A stretch of 64,000 bases of DNA from Paenibacillus mesophilus (GTDB lineage: Bacteria; Bacillota; Bacilli; Paenibacillales; NBRC-103111), in the NCBI RefSeq assembly GCF_005938385.1, contig NZ_VCRA01000001.1:309146-373145 (forward strand). The letters run 5' to 3'. The notes under the pieces are model-generated. The model was not told where the DNA came from and did no database searches. It saw nothing but the letters and a program-made list of their open reading frames with translations. Within the stretch, counting starts at the first letter, position 1; each line of letters starts with the position of its first letter. This document shows positions 40,798 to 49,253 of this stretch, one piece after another. Position numbers and translations under genes: made by a program.

Positions 40798-42099
40798 ATT
40801 TCTGCGTCTCTGCTGATTTTGCTTCATCTTCTCTTCCGTCCCCTGCTCCGACGCTTCGAAAAAGACGGAGCCGCGAATCGCATCCGGCAAATATTGCTGC
40901 GCCACATAGTGGCCCGGATAATCGTGCGGGTACTTGTAGCCCGTATGTCCGAGCTGAGATGCGCCCTTATAGTGCGCATCGCGCAGGTGCAGCGGCACGT
41001 CCGCCGACTTCGTACGCTCGAACGACTGCATCACGTTCGCGATCGCGATCGGGATCGAGTTCGATTTCGGGCTTTCCACCGCGAACAGGATCGCCTGCGC
41101 GATATTATACTTCGCTTCCGGCCAGCCGATTTTGTGATAGGCGTCCATCGCCGTTACGGCCTGCACCATCGCCTGCGGATTGGACAGCCCGATATCCTCG
41201 CTGCACGCTACGATCAGCCGCCGCAGAAACGTCATCGGGTCCATGCCTAGCCGCTCGACCGCGTACAGAAACCAGTACAGGGCGGCGTCGCTGGAGCCCC
41301 GCACACTCTTATGGAAAGCGGACAGCACGTCATACTGCGTCGATTCGTCCGCCTTGATCGTCGGCTTGCGGATCGACTCCTCGGCCACTCCGAGCGTGAT
41401 CCGGATCGTCCCGTCCGGCTCGGGCGACGTCGTAAGCGCGGCCAGCTCCAGTGCATTCAACGCCCGGCGTATGTCGCCGTTCGCCATTCGCGAAATGTGC
41501 TGCAGCGCCTCCTCCTCCGCCTCAATGTTCATGAAGCCGAGCCCCCGCTCCCGGTCCGCCAGCGCCCGCTTCATCGCCGCAAGCGAATGCTCGTGGGTTA
41601 GCGCCTTAAGCTCAAAGAGCGTGGAGCGCGACAGCAAGGCTCCGTTTACATGATGGAACGGGTTTTCCGTCGTCGCTCCGATAAACGTAATGATGCCTTG
41701 TTCCACGGCGGGAAGCAGAGCGTCTTGACGGGACGTATTGAAGCGATGCACCTCGTCGAGAAACAGGATCGTTTTTTTGCCGTACATCGCTTTGTTCGCC
41801 TTCGCTTGCTCAATCACGTCCCGCACGTCTTTCACCGAAGCGTCCACTGCGTTCAGCCGCACGAACTCGCCGTTCGTCGCGTTCGATATAATATTGGCGA
41901 GCGTCGTCTTGCCCGTTCCGGGCGGCCCGTACAGCAAGATCGAGCTCACCTGATCGGCCTCGATCGCCCGGCGCAGCAGCTTGCCCGGACCGACGATATG
42001 CTCCTGCCCGAAATATTCGTCCAGCGTTCTAGGCCGAATCCGGTCGGCCAGCAGCCGTCCGGCCGGCTTCGACGCGTCGTCATACGTAAACAAATCCAC
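40780..42099 (-). CDS. rarA: Replication-associated recombination protein A (AAA+ ATPase)
   Basis: 439 residues if translation starts at the GTG at 42099 (AAGGTGGGG 6 bases upstream, giving the VDLFTYDD start usual in relatives); the ATG at 42120 has no visible ribosome binding site. Role: clamp-loader-like ATPase acting at stalled replication forks. Walker A GPPGTGKTT (near residue 60), Walker B ILFLDEVHRFN, sensor ATTENPF, arginine finger region LLSRSTLFELK, then the C-terminal tetramerisation domain (PMTFLRRLIVACSEDIGLSNP, LRDAHYKGASQLGHTGYKYPHDYPGHY). In Bacillus rarA follows tcdA; here about 16 kb separate them. Confidence 0.94.
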   Translation of the reverse strand: MDLFTYDDASKPAGRLLADRIRPRTLDEYFGQEHIVGPGKLLRRAIEADQVSSILLYGPPGTGKTTLANIISNATNGEFVRLNAVDASVKDVRDVIEQAKANKAMYGKKTILFLDEVHRFNTSRQDALLPAVEQGIITFIGATTENPFHHVNGALLSRSTLFELKALTHEHSLAAMKRALADRERGLGFMNIEAEEEALQHISRMANGDIRRALNALELAALTTSPEPDGTIRITLGVAEESIRKPTIKADESTQYDVLSAFHKSVRGSSDAALYWFLYAVERLGMDPMTFLRRLIVACSEDIGLSNPQAMVQAVTAMDAYHKIGWPEAKYNIAQAILFAVESPKSNSIPIAIANVMQSFERTKSADVPLHLRDAHYKGASQLGHTGYKYPHDYPGHYVAQQYLPDAIRGSVFFEASEQGTEEKMKQNQQRRRNAGRGE

Positions 42100-42136
42100 C
42101 GGTTTCCCCACCTTGCCCATTAACGATACGGAACAA

Positions 42137-42161
42137 AGCCGTCACCAGGGCGATGACGGCT
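42137..42161. terminator. Hairpin between the MMPL and rarA genes
   Basis: Perfect 8-bp stem AGCCGTCA/TGACGGCT with 9-base loop and modest T runs on either side (TCTTTG, TTGTTC). Probably ends transcription of the gene at 42208. Confidence 0.5.
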
Positions 42162-42207
42162 CTTTGCCTTGTCTTTCTATTATTATATCAGCGTATCGCG
42201 CTTCGAA

Positions 42208-45200
42208 TCAAACGGTATCGTCCGGATGCGAGTTGACGTAGGCTAGCCCGCCCTTCGCTGCCGCCTTCGATTCGTTCAGCTCCCGCCGATCCATAAACGG
42301 CCACCAGTTGGCCGGTCCGAACATCCGGACCATCACCGGGATGAAGAGCGGCAGCATGACAAGCGCGTAAAGGAACAATCCGCACAGCACGATCGTGGCG
42401 ATCTGCAGAAGCGACATGACGCCGGAAGGCAGCATGGCCGCGAACGTGCCTCCCAGGATAACGGCTGCGGACATAATAACCGTCCCCATATTTTCCATCG
42501 CCTTCAAGATAGCTTGCTTCGGCGGCAAATGGCGGTATTCCTTAAACCGGTCCATCAGGAAAATGCTATAGTCGATGCCGAGCGCCATCAGCATGACGAA
42601 GCCGAAGAACGGCACGGCCCAGCTGATTCCTTCATACCCGAGCATTCGGACGTAGATCACTTCCGTAATCGCCATCGATGTATAGAACGTAACGAGTAGC
42701 GACAAAATGAGGTAAATCGGCATGACGATCGAACGGAACAGCACGATCAAAATGATCGTAATGCCAATAAGCATCAGCATCATCGTACGCGAGTAATCGT
42801 CCGCGGAAATATGCTGCAGATCGTTGTTCATGCTCGTGACGCCTTCCACCGCGTAGGCGGCCTTCTCGAAGCCGGTCCCCTGCAGTGCTCTCTGCATGGC
42901 GCCGTTAAGATCGTCGGTCCGTGCCAGCGTTTCGATGTCGTAAGGATTGCCCGCGAATACGACGTCGAATTTGACGATTTTCCGGTCCTTGGACATGTAA
43001 ACGTCAAGCGACTTCTGGAAATCGGCGTTTCGGATCGCTTCGTTCGGAATGTGCCAGCCGGTCAGCTGCTTATTCGGCGCTCCCGACAGCTCGGTCAAGA
43101 ACGATTGCGCCGAGGAGAGACCACCCGTAACTTGCTCCAAACCGCCCACGCTTTGATCCAAGCCGCTCGTCAGCTGGCCGAGCTGGGCGTTCAAATCGGA
43201 GAAGCCCGTTTGCAGCTCGCGCTGGCCTGCCGCCAAATTGTCGAATCCTTTCGTCATCTCCGGAATATTCGCCGAAATTTGGCCTTGGCCGTTCGCCGCT
43301 TGGTCGATCCCCGTTTGCAGCTGCGCAATGCCTGCGACGAGCTGGTCGAGTCCGGCAACCAGCGCCGATTGTCCGGCCGCCGCCTGCTCGAAACCGGCGT
43401 TCGCCTGCCCGATGCCGGCATTGATCCCTTCAAGCTGCGCATTCAACTGCTTCAGCCCGTCGCCGATACCGGCGGCGCCCGTCTGCAGCTCAGTCACCGA
43501 GCCGACTATTCTCCTATAGTCCGGGTCTTGCTTCAGCTGCGGATATTTTTGCTCCAAGCCGCCGAGTCCGGCCCCGAGATCGGCCAACCCTTTCGCAACA
43601 TTTTCCTGCTGGGCGGCGAGTTCGCCGTAAGCCTTAGACAGCTGGCCGATACCGCCTCCGATTTCCCGGTAGCTCGCCAGCAGCTGCTTGCTCCCTTCGG
43701 CCAACTGCTCCGCGCTCTTCTTCGCTTCGGCTAGCCCTGCCCGCAGCGATCCGGCACCCGCCGAGCCTTCGCGCAAACCGGCTTCGATCCGCTTCAGCCC
43801 GTCGCCCAGCCGGACGACTCCGGCTTTCAAGGCGTTCGTGCCGTCTGTCAATTGCTCCACGCCTTTGACGGCTTCATTCAGCTTCGGGGCATTGCCGCTG
43901 AGCGCCTTGCTCGCATCGGACAATCCTTTGCCGATTTCGCCCAGTCCGTCCTTGCTTTGCCCGAGACCGTCGTCGACCATCCCGATCTGCCGGGTCACCT
44001 GAAAGTCCTGCATCGCGTCTCCGGTAGGACGCGTGGCGCTGCGCACCGTTTTGACGCCCTCCACCTTGGCAAGCTCCCGCGATATTTGCTCGATGGCGGC
44101 CAAGCCTTCCGCCGAATCCATCGGCTTGTCGGACTTGACTACGACCGTGGAAGGCAGCGAATCACCCGGGCCGAAGCTGCCGGATATGACTTGGAACGCC
44201 TTTACCGAGTCGTATTTGTCGCCGATTTCGTCCAGCGAATTGAACGAGATCGAGCCCTTGTAAGCGGTCAGGAACGGAACGATAAGAACGGCCAAGATGA
44301 CGAGCGCCCAAATCGGACGTTTCAGCGAAAACGAACCGACCGCCCCCCACAACCGGCTCGGTTTATGTTCAAGCGATCCTTTCACCGGCCAAAAAATCGC
44401 TTTGCCGAGCACCGCCATAAAGAAAGGGACCAACGTGAACAGTGCGAGCATCAGCACCGCGACGCCGACTGCAACCGCAACGGCCGAACGGTACAAGACG
44501 AAGGTGGACAGCCCGATCGAGGCAAATCCGACCAGCACCGCAAGGCCTGAGAACAGCACCGTCCTGCCCGCCGTGCGGTATGTGGCGACAATCGCTTCCG
44601 TCGTATCGCCGCGATGAGCCAATTCCTCCTTGAACCGGCTGATCAGCAGGATGCAGTAGTCCGTGCCGATCCCGAACAAGACGGCAACGAGAAAAATTTG
44701 CGTAAAGTTCGACAGCGGAAAATCCAAATAATGGACCAGAAACGCCACGACCGACTGCGACACCAAATACGTAAGCCCGACGGACAAAAGCGGAATGAAA
44801 GGCGCAATCGCCGAGCGAAATACGAGGAACAATATCGCCATAATGAATACGACCGTAATGCCCTCGGTTTTCTTCAATCCTTCCTGCGAGCTCTGGATCA
44901 CGTCCTCGTTAATAAGCCAGTTGCCGGTGTAATAGTGGTCGATTTTCACGTCCGATACGGCATCGTACAGCGATTTCCGGACTTCGGCGGGTGTCCGGTC
45001 CTTCGATGCGGTATTGACGAGAACGAGCACCGTCTTCCCGTCCTGCGCCACCATCTGCTTCTCGAGCTCTTTCAGATCGAAGTGAGTCGTGACCGAAGTA
45101 ATACCGTAAGCGTCTTTGCCGTTCTTCAGCTTGTCGACTCCGCGTTTGACCTCGTTCATATCGTCCGGGGACAAGCCGTTTTCCTTGTGAAAGACGAGTA

Positions 45201-45420
45201 CGGAGGATAAGCCGCCCGCTTCGCCTGAACCGCTCTTCCCCGCATTCATTTCTTTCAGCATTTTGGCCGCCACCGACGAGGAATACCCTTCGGGGACGTT
45301 GATTTGTCCTTTGTCCCGCACCAATTCGGCCATATTCGGCGCCGTCATGAACAGCGCGACCGCACCCGCGAGCCACAGCGTCAACACGAGCCATCTCAGC
45401 TTGATGATCGTCCTCATCAT
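42208..45420 (-). CDS. MMPL/RND-family transporter with long Gly-repeat extracytoplasmic domain
   Basis: 1070 residues, ATG at 45420 with AAGGGAG upstream. Two membrane blocks (about residues 1-380 and 850-1040) each carry RND/MMPL helices, with GIGTDYCILLISRFKEEL and MALGIDYSIFLMDRFKEY as the conserved cytoplasmic-edge segments. Between them, residues about 470-790 form a long repeat of the type L-x-x-G-L-x-Q-L (ALKAGVVRLGDGLKRI, LAELQTG-like blocks), as in YhgE/Pip and YdgH/YdfJ-type proteins. Export of lipids, peptides or drugs is typical of the family. It follows a MarR gene by 41 bases and is probably repressed by it. Confidence 0.9.
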   Translation of the reverse strand: MMRTIIKLRWLVLTLWLAGAVALFMTAPNMAELVRDKGQINVPEGYSSSVAAKMLKEMNAGKSGSGEAGGLSSVLVFHKENGLSPDDMNEVKRGVDKLKNGKDAYGITSVTTHFDLKELEKQMVAQDGKTVLVLVNTASKDRTPAEVRKSLYDAVSDVKIDHYYTGNWLINEDVIQSSQEGLKKTEGITVVFIMAILFLVFRSAIAPFIPLLSVGLTYLVSQSVVAFLVHYLDFPLSNFTQIFLVAVLFGIGTDYCILLISRFKEELAHRGDTTEAIVATYRTAGRTVLFSGLAVLVGFASIGLSTFVLYRSAVAVAVGVAVLMLALFTLVPFFMAVLGKAIFWPVKGSLEHKPSRLWGAVGSFSLKRPIWALVILAVLIVPFLTAYKGSISFNSLDEIGDKYDSVKAFQVISGSFGPGDSLPSTVVVKSDKPMDSAEGLAAIEQISRELAKVEGVKTVRSATRPTGDAMQDFQVTRQIGMVDDGLGQSKDGLGEIGKGLSDASKALSGNAPKLNEAVKGVEQLTDGTNALKAGVVRLGDGLKRIEAGLREGSAGAGSLRAGLAEAKKSAEQLAEGSKQLLASYREIGGGIGQLSKAYGELAAQQENVAKGLADLGAGLGGLEQKYPQLKQDPDYRRIVGSVTELQTGAAGIGDGLKQLNAQLEGINAGIGQANAGFEQAAAGQSALVAGLDQLVAGIAQLQTGIDQAANGQGQISANIPEMTKGFDNLAAGQRELQTGFSDLNAQLGQLTSGLDQSVGGLEQVTGGLSSAQSFLTELSGAPNKQLTGWHIPNEAIRNADFQKSLDVYMSKDRKIVKFDVVFAGNPYDIETLARTDDLNGAMQRALQGTGFEKAAYAVEGVTSMNNDLQHISADDYSRTMMLMLIGITIILIVLFRSIVMPIYLILSLLVTFYTSMAITEVIYVRMLGYEGISWAVPFFGFVMLMALGIDYSIFLMDRFKEYRHLPPKQAILKAMENMGTVIMSAAVILGGTFAAMLPSGVMSLLQIATIVLCGLFLYALVMLPLFIPVMVRMFGPANWWPFMDRRELNESKAAAKGGLAYVNSHPDDTV

Positions 45421-45461
45421 CGAGTCATTCTCCCTTTCTTAGTTGCTGTGTTCCAGCGGCT

Positions 45462-45920
45462 TCACTTTTGGGGGTCTTGTTCCGCTTCCAGCAGCACGCG
45501 GGCCAGCTTCTCGAACGTCGCAATGAACGCTTCGCCCTCCTGCTCGTCGAACCGCGCGATATACCGGGTCAGCAGCTGATGAATTTTCCGTTCCATCTCG
45601 CCCGTCACCCGCATCCCTTCTTCCGTCAGCGCGAGATAGGTAACGCGCCGATCTTTCTCGTCGGGTATGCGCCGGATCAGACTCTTGTCGAACAGCCGTG
45701 AAATGATGGCCGTTATCGAGCTTTTTCCGACGCAGAACGTATCCGCCAGCTCGGACGAAGTACACGGATTGTGCGTGCACATATAACGCAATACAAACAC
45801 TTGATCGAGCGTCAGCTCTCCCGGCACCAAGTCCCGGAGCAGCGCGTTAAGCCTGCGGTTGACGATAAACGAAGCGTTCTCGTAACGGGTAATGATTTGC
45901 TTCAGCAATTCCTCGTTCAT
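45462..45920 (-). CDS. MarR-family transcriptional regulator
   Basis: 152 residues from the ATG at 45920 (AAAGGAG upstream); the longer frame from 45956 would start inside the operator. Winged-helix signature: LTLDQVFVLRYMCTHNPCTS, SELADTFCVGKSSITAII, then SRLFDKSLIRRIPDEKDRRVTYLALTEEG with the wing Asp/Arg residues. It heads an operon with the MMPL transporter gene. The palindrome ATCAAAT-T-ATTTGAT at 45952-45966 overlaps the probable -10 (TATAAT on the minus strand) 32 bases upstream, consistent with autorepression relieved by a ligand of the pump. Confidence 0.93.
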   Translation of the reverse strand: MNEELLKQIITRYENASFIVNRRLNALLRDLVPGELTLDQVFVLRYMCTHNPCTSSELADTFCVGKSSITAIISRLFDKSLIRRIPDEKDRRVTYLALTEEGMRVTGEMERKIHQLLTRYIARFDEQEGEAFIATFEKLARVLLEAEQDPQK

Positions 45921-45951
45921 GGGGTCTCCTTTCCGGACAACTTGTTCTACT

Positions 45952-45966
45952 ATCAAATTATTTGAT
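45952..45966 (-). promoter_or_regulatory. Candidate MarR operator overlapping the -10 box
   Basis: Perfect 7-base arms ATCAAAT and ATTTGAT around one base. On the minus strand TATAAT overlaps the distal arm, so a bound dimer would occlude RNA polymerase. Confidence 0.6.
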
Positions 45967-46189
45967 TATAGAACTATTCGATGTAAGCACTATACCATGC
46001 TTCATAGGGATCGTCAAATGCCCGGGATTACGGGCTTTCGCCGGAAGCCATACTGGCCCTAAGTCTGGAATTCGCTTCCGACGCCGGTCCGTTGTTCGGA
46101 AAAAAGGCTCCATGCTACACTGAGTATGAAATCGGACAAATGCCAAATGCAGGGAAAAACTTGAATCAAGTAAGTGAGGAGACAATCCA

Positions 46190-47098
46190 ATGAAGAAATC
46201 AGCAATGATCGGAATTGTTCTGATCGCGGCGCTCGTATGGGGAGTATTGGCAACATGGAATTCCGGGAAAGGATTTGCCGGAGGCTGGCTGTCCTTAAGC
46301 ACGAGTAAAATAGACATATCTGAATCTTATGACGCGGACGCTTATCAGAACATCGCCATTGATGTAAGCAGCTCCGACGTTAACGTCGTTCGCGGCAGCT
46401 CGGATCGGATCGAAGTACGCGTCCACGGTAAAACGAGCACCAACTACTCCGACGAGATCGGGCTGAGAGCCGAACCGAAGGGCGGGACGCTGAAGCTCGG
46501 AATCGATAAGCCAGAACGGAAACAGTTCGGTTTCGTGATTCATAGCGTAACGATGACCGTGGAATTACCCGAGAAACGGTGGAACGAGATCAAGGTCAAA
46601 GTGGGAAGCGGCAATGTCGATGTCGCGAAGATCAACGGGAAGTCCATCGAGGCCGAGACGAGCAGCGGCAACGTGAAGCTGTCGGCAAGCGAGGCGAAGA
46701 CGATCGAGCTGAAGACGGGCTCCGGCAACGTGCAGGCGGACGGCTTCAAGGCCGATACATTCACCTTCGACACGAAAAGCGGCACTGTGAAGCTGAAGGA
46801 CGGAGCAGCGAAGGTGAAGGGCGAAACGGGCTCCGGCGACATCCGGATCGAGTTTCCCGAGCTGCTGCACGATACCAGTTTGTCGACCGGGAGCGGCAAT
46901 GTCACGATTGAACTGGACCGCGAGCCGAAGTCGATGACCGTCGACTGGCGCCTGGGCTCCGGCAAAGCGAGCATCGGGTGGAAAGGCTTGAACGGTATGG
47001 AGAAGAGCGAAGACGGCAAATCGGGCAAAGGCACGTTCGGCAATGGCGATACGACGCTCAAGGTCGTGACCGGATCGGGAAACATTACGATGGACTGA
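46190..47098 (+). CDS. DUF4097-family (putative adhesin/LiaG-like) membrane-anchored protein
   Basis: 302 residues, ATG at 46190 with GTGAGGAG 8 bases upstream. One N-terminal membrane segment (MIGIVLIAALVWGVLAT) is followed by a beta-repeat region. The repeats centre on S-G-N-V (VKVGSGNVDVAKING, AETSSGNVKLSASEA, LKTGSGNVQADGFKA, TKSGTVKLKDGAAK, GETGSGDIRIEFP, LSTGSGNVTIELD, VVTGSGNITMD) about 20 residues apart. This is the DUF4097 beta-solenoid pattern found in LiaG and related proteins tied to cell-envelope stress. Molecular function is unknown. It is a single gene with a terminator at 47128-47152. Confidence 0.85.
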   Translation: MKKSAMIGIVLIAALVWGVLATWNSGKGFAGGWLSLSTSKIDISESYDADAYQNIAIDVSSSDVNVVRGSSDRIEVRVHGKTSTNYSDEIGLRAEPKGGTLKLGIDKPERKQFGFVIHSVTMTVELPEKRWNEIKVKVGSGNVDVAKINGKSIEAETSSGNVKLSASEAKTIELKTGSGNVQADGFKADTFTFDTKSGTVKLKDGAAKVKGETGSGDIRIEFPELLHDTSLSTGSGNVTIELDREPKSMTVDWRLGSGKASIGWKGLNGMEKSEDGKSGKGTFGNGDTTLKVVTGSGNITMD

Positions 47099-47127
47099 CG
47101 CAGCAGGACGTAACGGCGGCGTACAAC

Positions 47128-47152
47128 GGGAGTGCAAACAGCGCTCCCTTTT
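47128..47152 (+). terminator. Terminator of the DUF4097 gene
   Basis: GGGAGTGC/GCGCTCCC stem with AAACA loop followed by TTTTG; 30 bases after the stop. Confidence 0.75.
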
Positions 47153-47201
47153 GTCGTTTCACGGCCGTATACCGGACGAATTGTCGCTCGCCTCGCCGGC
47201 C

Positions 47202-47675
47202 CTACAACGGATTTACTTGTACGGCGGCTTGCTTGCCGCTAAGCTGTATCCCCGTGGTCGGGCGTCCGGAGGACTTCAGCTCTTTAAGCAACGCTTCAAG
47301 CAGCTCTTTCGCCTTCGCGCCTTCCTTGCCCTGGATGCGGACTACGAGCAGAACGGCGTCCCCGGACTGCAAATGCTTCTCCGCCTGCCGCTTCTTCGTA
47401 TCGTAGTCGTGCTCCTCGATGTGCGGCGTCAGACGGACTTCTTTCACCTTCGGCTCCCGCTCCCGCTTGCGGGCTTGCTGCTCCTCCCGCTTGGCGGCTC
47501 CGGCCCCGACCAGCCTGCACGGCGGAGGACTGCTCATGAGCGACGTGCATACGAGGTCCACCTTCAGCTTCTTGGCCATGGCGAGCGCTTCGGACGTCGC
47601 GACTATGCCCAGATCTTCGCCGTCTACGCCGGTCAGGAGCACTTCCGACGCTTTGATTTTTTCGTTCATGATCAT
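47202..47675 (-). CDS. Translation initiation factor IF-3-like paralogue
   Basis: 157 residues from the ATG at 47675 (G-rich site upstream; ATG two codons later also possible). The two-domain IF-3 layout is clear: MNEKIKASEVLLTGVDGEDLGIV (N domain), then CRLV and the charged linker (AAKREEQQARKREREPKVKEV), then EVRLTPHIEEHDYDTKKRQAEKHLQSGD (C domain). It departs from housekeeping IF-3: the segment after PPxCR (normally MDYGKFKYE) is largely absent, and the RGRE motif of the C domain is QGKEG. It stands alone, without rpmI-rplT, so it is probably a second, specialised IF-3 rather than infC. Divergent from the gene at 47738 across 62 bases. Confidence 0.82.
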   Translation of the reverse strand: MIMNEKIKASEVLLTGVDGEDLGIVATSEALAMAKKLKVDLVCTSLMSSPPPCRLVGAGAAKREEQQARKREREPKVKEVRLTPHIEEHDYDTKKRQAEKHLQSGDAVLLVVRIQGKEGAKAKELLEALLKELKSSGRPTTGIQLSGKQAAVQVNPL

Positions 47676-47737
47676 TGTCGATCCCCCCGCACTTTCGCTA
47701 TAATGATCCATATTACGTGTTCGAAGGAGATTTTACA

Positions 47738-48049
47738 ATGCGCAATAAAGAAATGGAAGAACGCATCATCCGCAATTACGAGCGCGACGAGAACATGATG
47801 ATTCTCGTATTCGCCCAATGGTGCGTCAACCAAGATCTCGACCCGGCTGAATTGTACATGCGCGCCTACCCGGAGCAAGCCGACAATCCCGTTCTTCGCC
47901 AGACGATCGAGCTGACCGTGCCGAAGGACGAAGCCGGTCCTATTCCGGACGAGACGGTGCTCGGCGTGCTGTCGCTGTTCGGCAACGAGGAGCTTGCATT
48001 CGTCGTCACAGAGGAGATCGACAGACGCCGCCGCAAGGGAAAGGTGTAG
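47738..48049 (+). CDS. Conserved-looking hypothetical protein (103 residues)
   Basis: ATG at 47738 with GAAGGAG 7 bases upstream, a strong start. The product is a small acidic, soluble, mostly helical protein (ERIIRNYERDENMMILVFAQ, WCVNQDLDPAELYMRAYPEQ, then DETVLGVLSLFGNEELAFVV, basic tail RRRRKGKV). I recognise no domain with known function. It is divergent from the IF-3-like gene with only 62 bases between starts, and convergent with the cyclic-di-GMP operon whose last gene ends 28 bases away at 48078. Confidence 0.75.
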   Translation: MRNKEMEERIIRNYERDENMMILVFAQWCVNQDLDPAELYMRAYPEQADNPVLRQTIELTVPKDEAGPIPDETVLGVLSLFGNEELAFVVTEEIDRRRRKGKV

Positions 48050-48077
48050 ACCGAACAGCCGACCTGAAAGGCCGGCC

Positions 48078-48878
48078 TCACGAGAACAACAAGCCGTTCG
48101 GCTTGAGCGAGGTGGACAGCAGACTCGCCTTACTGATCAGGTCGCGGAACGAGTAGGAGAAAAACCCCGGCTCGTATTGGCCCGAAACGGTGCCGACCGT
48201 CATCGAGACGGGAATATCCTCGATGATCTGAGGCTCGCGCAGGACGTCGACCAGCTGCTGAAACGACGCTTCCGGGCGGACCGTAACGATGACGAACTCG
48301 TCGCCGGCATATCGGCACAAATAGTCGTCGGCCGTGGCGAGAGTAAGCAGCTTGTCGGCAAAGCCTTTGATCAAATCGTCCCCGACCGGGTGGCCGTAAC
48401 GTTTATTGATTTCCCCGAAGTCGTTCAGGTCGATAAACAGCAGGTGGAACCGCTCCCGTCTGCGGAGCAGCTCCTCTCCGATCGCCTGCACGTACGCCGG
48501 ACGGAACAATCCCGTCAACGGGTCCTGCAGCTCGCTCAGATGAATCCGGATCGTGTCGCGGGTAATGATGCCGCATACCCGGTCATTGTCGGTCACGAGC
48601 AGCCGTTCGATGCGCAGCCGTTCCATCGTGCCGAGCGCATCCCACACGAAGCTGTCGACGGGAACGCTGACCGGCTTGCGCGTCATCGCGTCGGCTACGA
48701 TCCGGTTCGGATGCGACTGGCGGACGTCGCGGGAAGTGAGGATCCCGACGAGGCTTCCGTGGTCCTGAACTACAAGAGAGCCGATTTCAAGCCTCGCCAT
48801 CAGCTCGGAAGCATGCCGCACGCTTTTGTCGGATGACACCGATTGGACCGGGGAAGACATCAGTTCGCCCACCTTCAC
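48078..48878 (-). CDS. CBS-pair/GGDEF protein, probable diguanylate cyclase
   Basis: 266 residues; start is a GTG at 48878 with GGAGGT 9 bases upstream. Two CBS motifs occupy about residues 1-115 (MSSPVQSVSSDKSVRHASEL, GSLVGILTSRDVRQ; AMTRKPVSVPVDSFVWDALG, VCGIITRDTIR). A GGDEF domain follows: DPLTGLFRPAY, LLFIDLNDFGEINKRYGHPVGD and the active-site loop RYAGDEFVIV (AGDEF variant, which is often still active). CBS pairs bind adenine nucleotides, so synthesis of c-di-GMP may be tuned by energy state. It is the third gene of an operon with the HD-GYP gene; it overlaps the preceding gene by 4 bases. Confidence 0.9.
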   Translation of the reverse strand: MKVGELMSSPVQSVSSDKSVRHASELMARLEIGSLVVQDHGSLVGILTSRDVRQSHPNRIVADAMTRKPVSVPVDSFVWDALGTMERLRIERLLVTDNDRVCGIITRDTIRIHLSELQDPLTGLFRPAYVQAIGEELLRRRERFHLLFIDLNDFGEINKRYGHPVGDDLIKGFADKLLTLATADDYLCRYAGDEFVIVTVRPEASFQQLVDVLREPQIIEDIPVSMTVGTVSGQYEPGFFSYSFRDLISKASLLSTSLKPNGLLFS

Positions 48879-49228
48879 GTAAGCTCAACCTCCCGCTGAA
48901 CCGTAACTTCGATCTTCAGCTCGGAGCGGATGACCATCGTATCGCTGATCATCCGGTCCGCCTCCTCCAGCACGATATTGATCAATACGTCTTTATCCAT
49001 CATTTGCAGCAGCGAGTTGCGGATCAGGACAGCCTCCACCTTGGGGTGCTCGATCGCAATAATGGTGAATTGCTCCGGCGACAGCGCCTCCGCCATCCGC
49101 CTGACCGCCTCGGGTCCGATCGGCGCTTTGCGTCCGATCACGAGCAGATCCTGCATCGGGGGCACTTCGAACTCGGACATTTTCAACGATAATGTAGCCC
49201 TTCTCGAGTATATCCGTCTTTGATTCAT
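48875..49228 (-). CDS. Hypothetical protein between HD-GYP and GGDEF genes
   Basis: 117 residues, ATG at 49228 with AAGGAG about 11 bases upstream; its end overlaps the start of the CBS-GGDEF gene by 4 bases and it starts 25 bases after the HD-GYP stop, so it belongs to the operon. After a basic N-terminus it has two alpha/beta-like segments (MQDLLVIGRKAPIGPEAVRR, FTIIAIEHPKVEAVLIRNSL) and a beta strand end (ELKIEVTVQREVELT). I do not recognise the family. Location between c-di-GMP synthesis and breakdown genes suggests a partner of one of them, but that is inference. Confidence 0.75.
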   Translation of the reverse strand: MNQRRIYSRRATLSLKMSEFEVPPMQDLLVIGRKAPIGPEAVRRMAEALSPEQFTIIAIEHPKVEAVLIRNSLLQMMDKDVLINIVLEEADRMISDTMVIRSELKIEVTVQREVELT

Positions 49229-49253
49229 CAGTGTGCATGCTCCTTAATCCCAA

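Noticed and set aside
42100..42120. ATG at 42120 as the rarA start
   Set aside because: It has no ribosome binding site; the GTG at 42099 has AAGGTGGGG at proper distance and gives the N-terminus usual in relatives. Not excluded.
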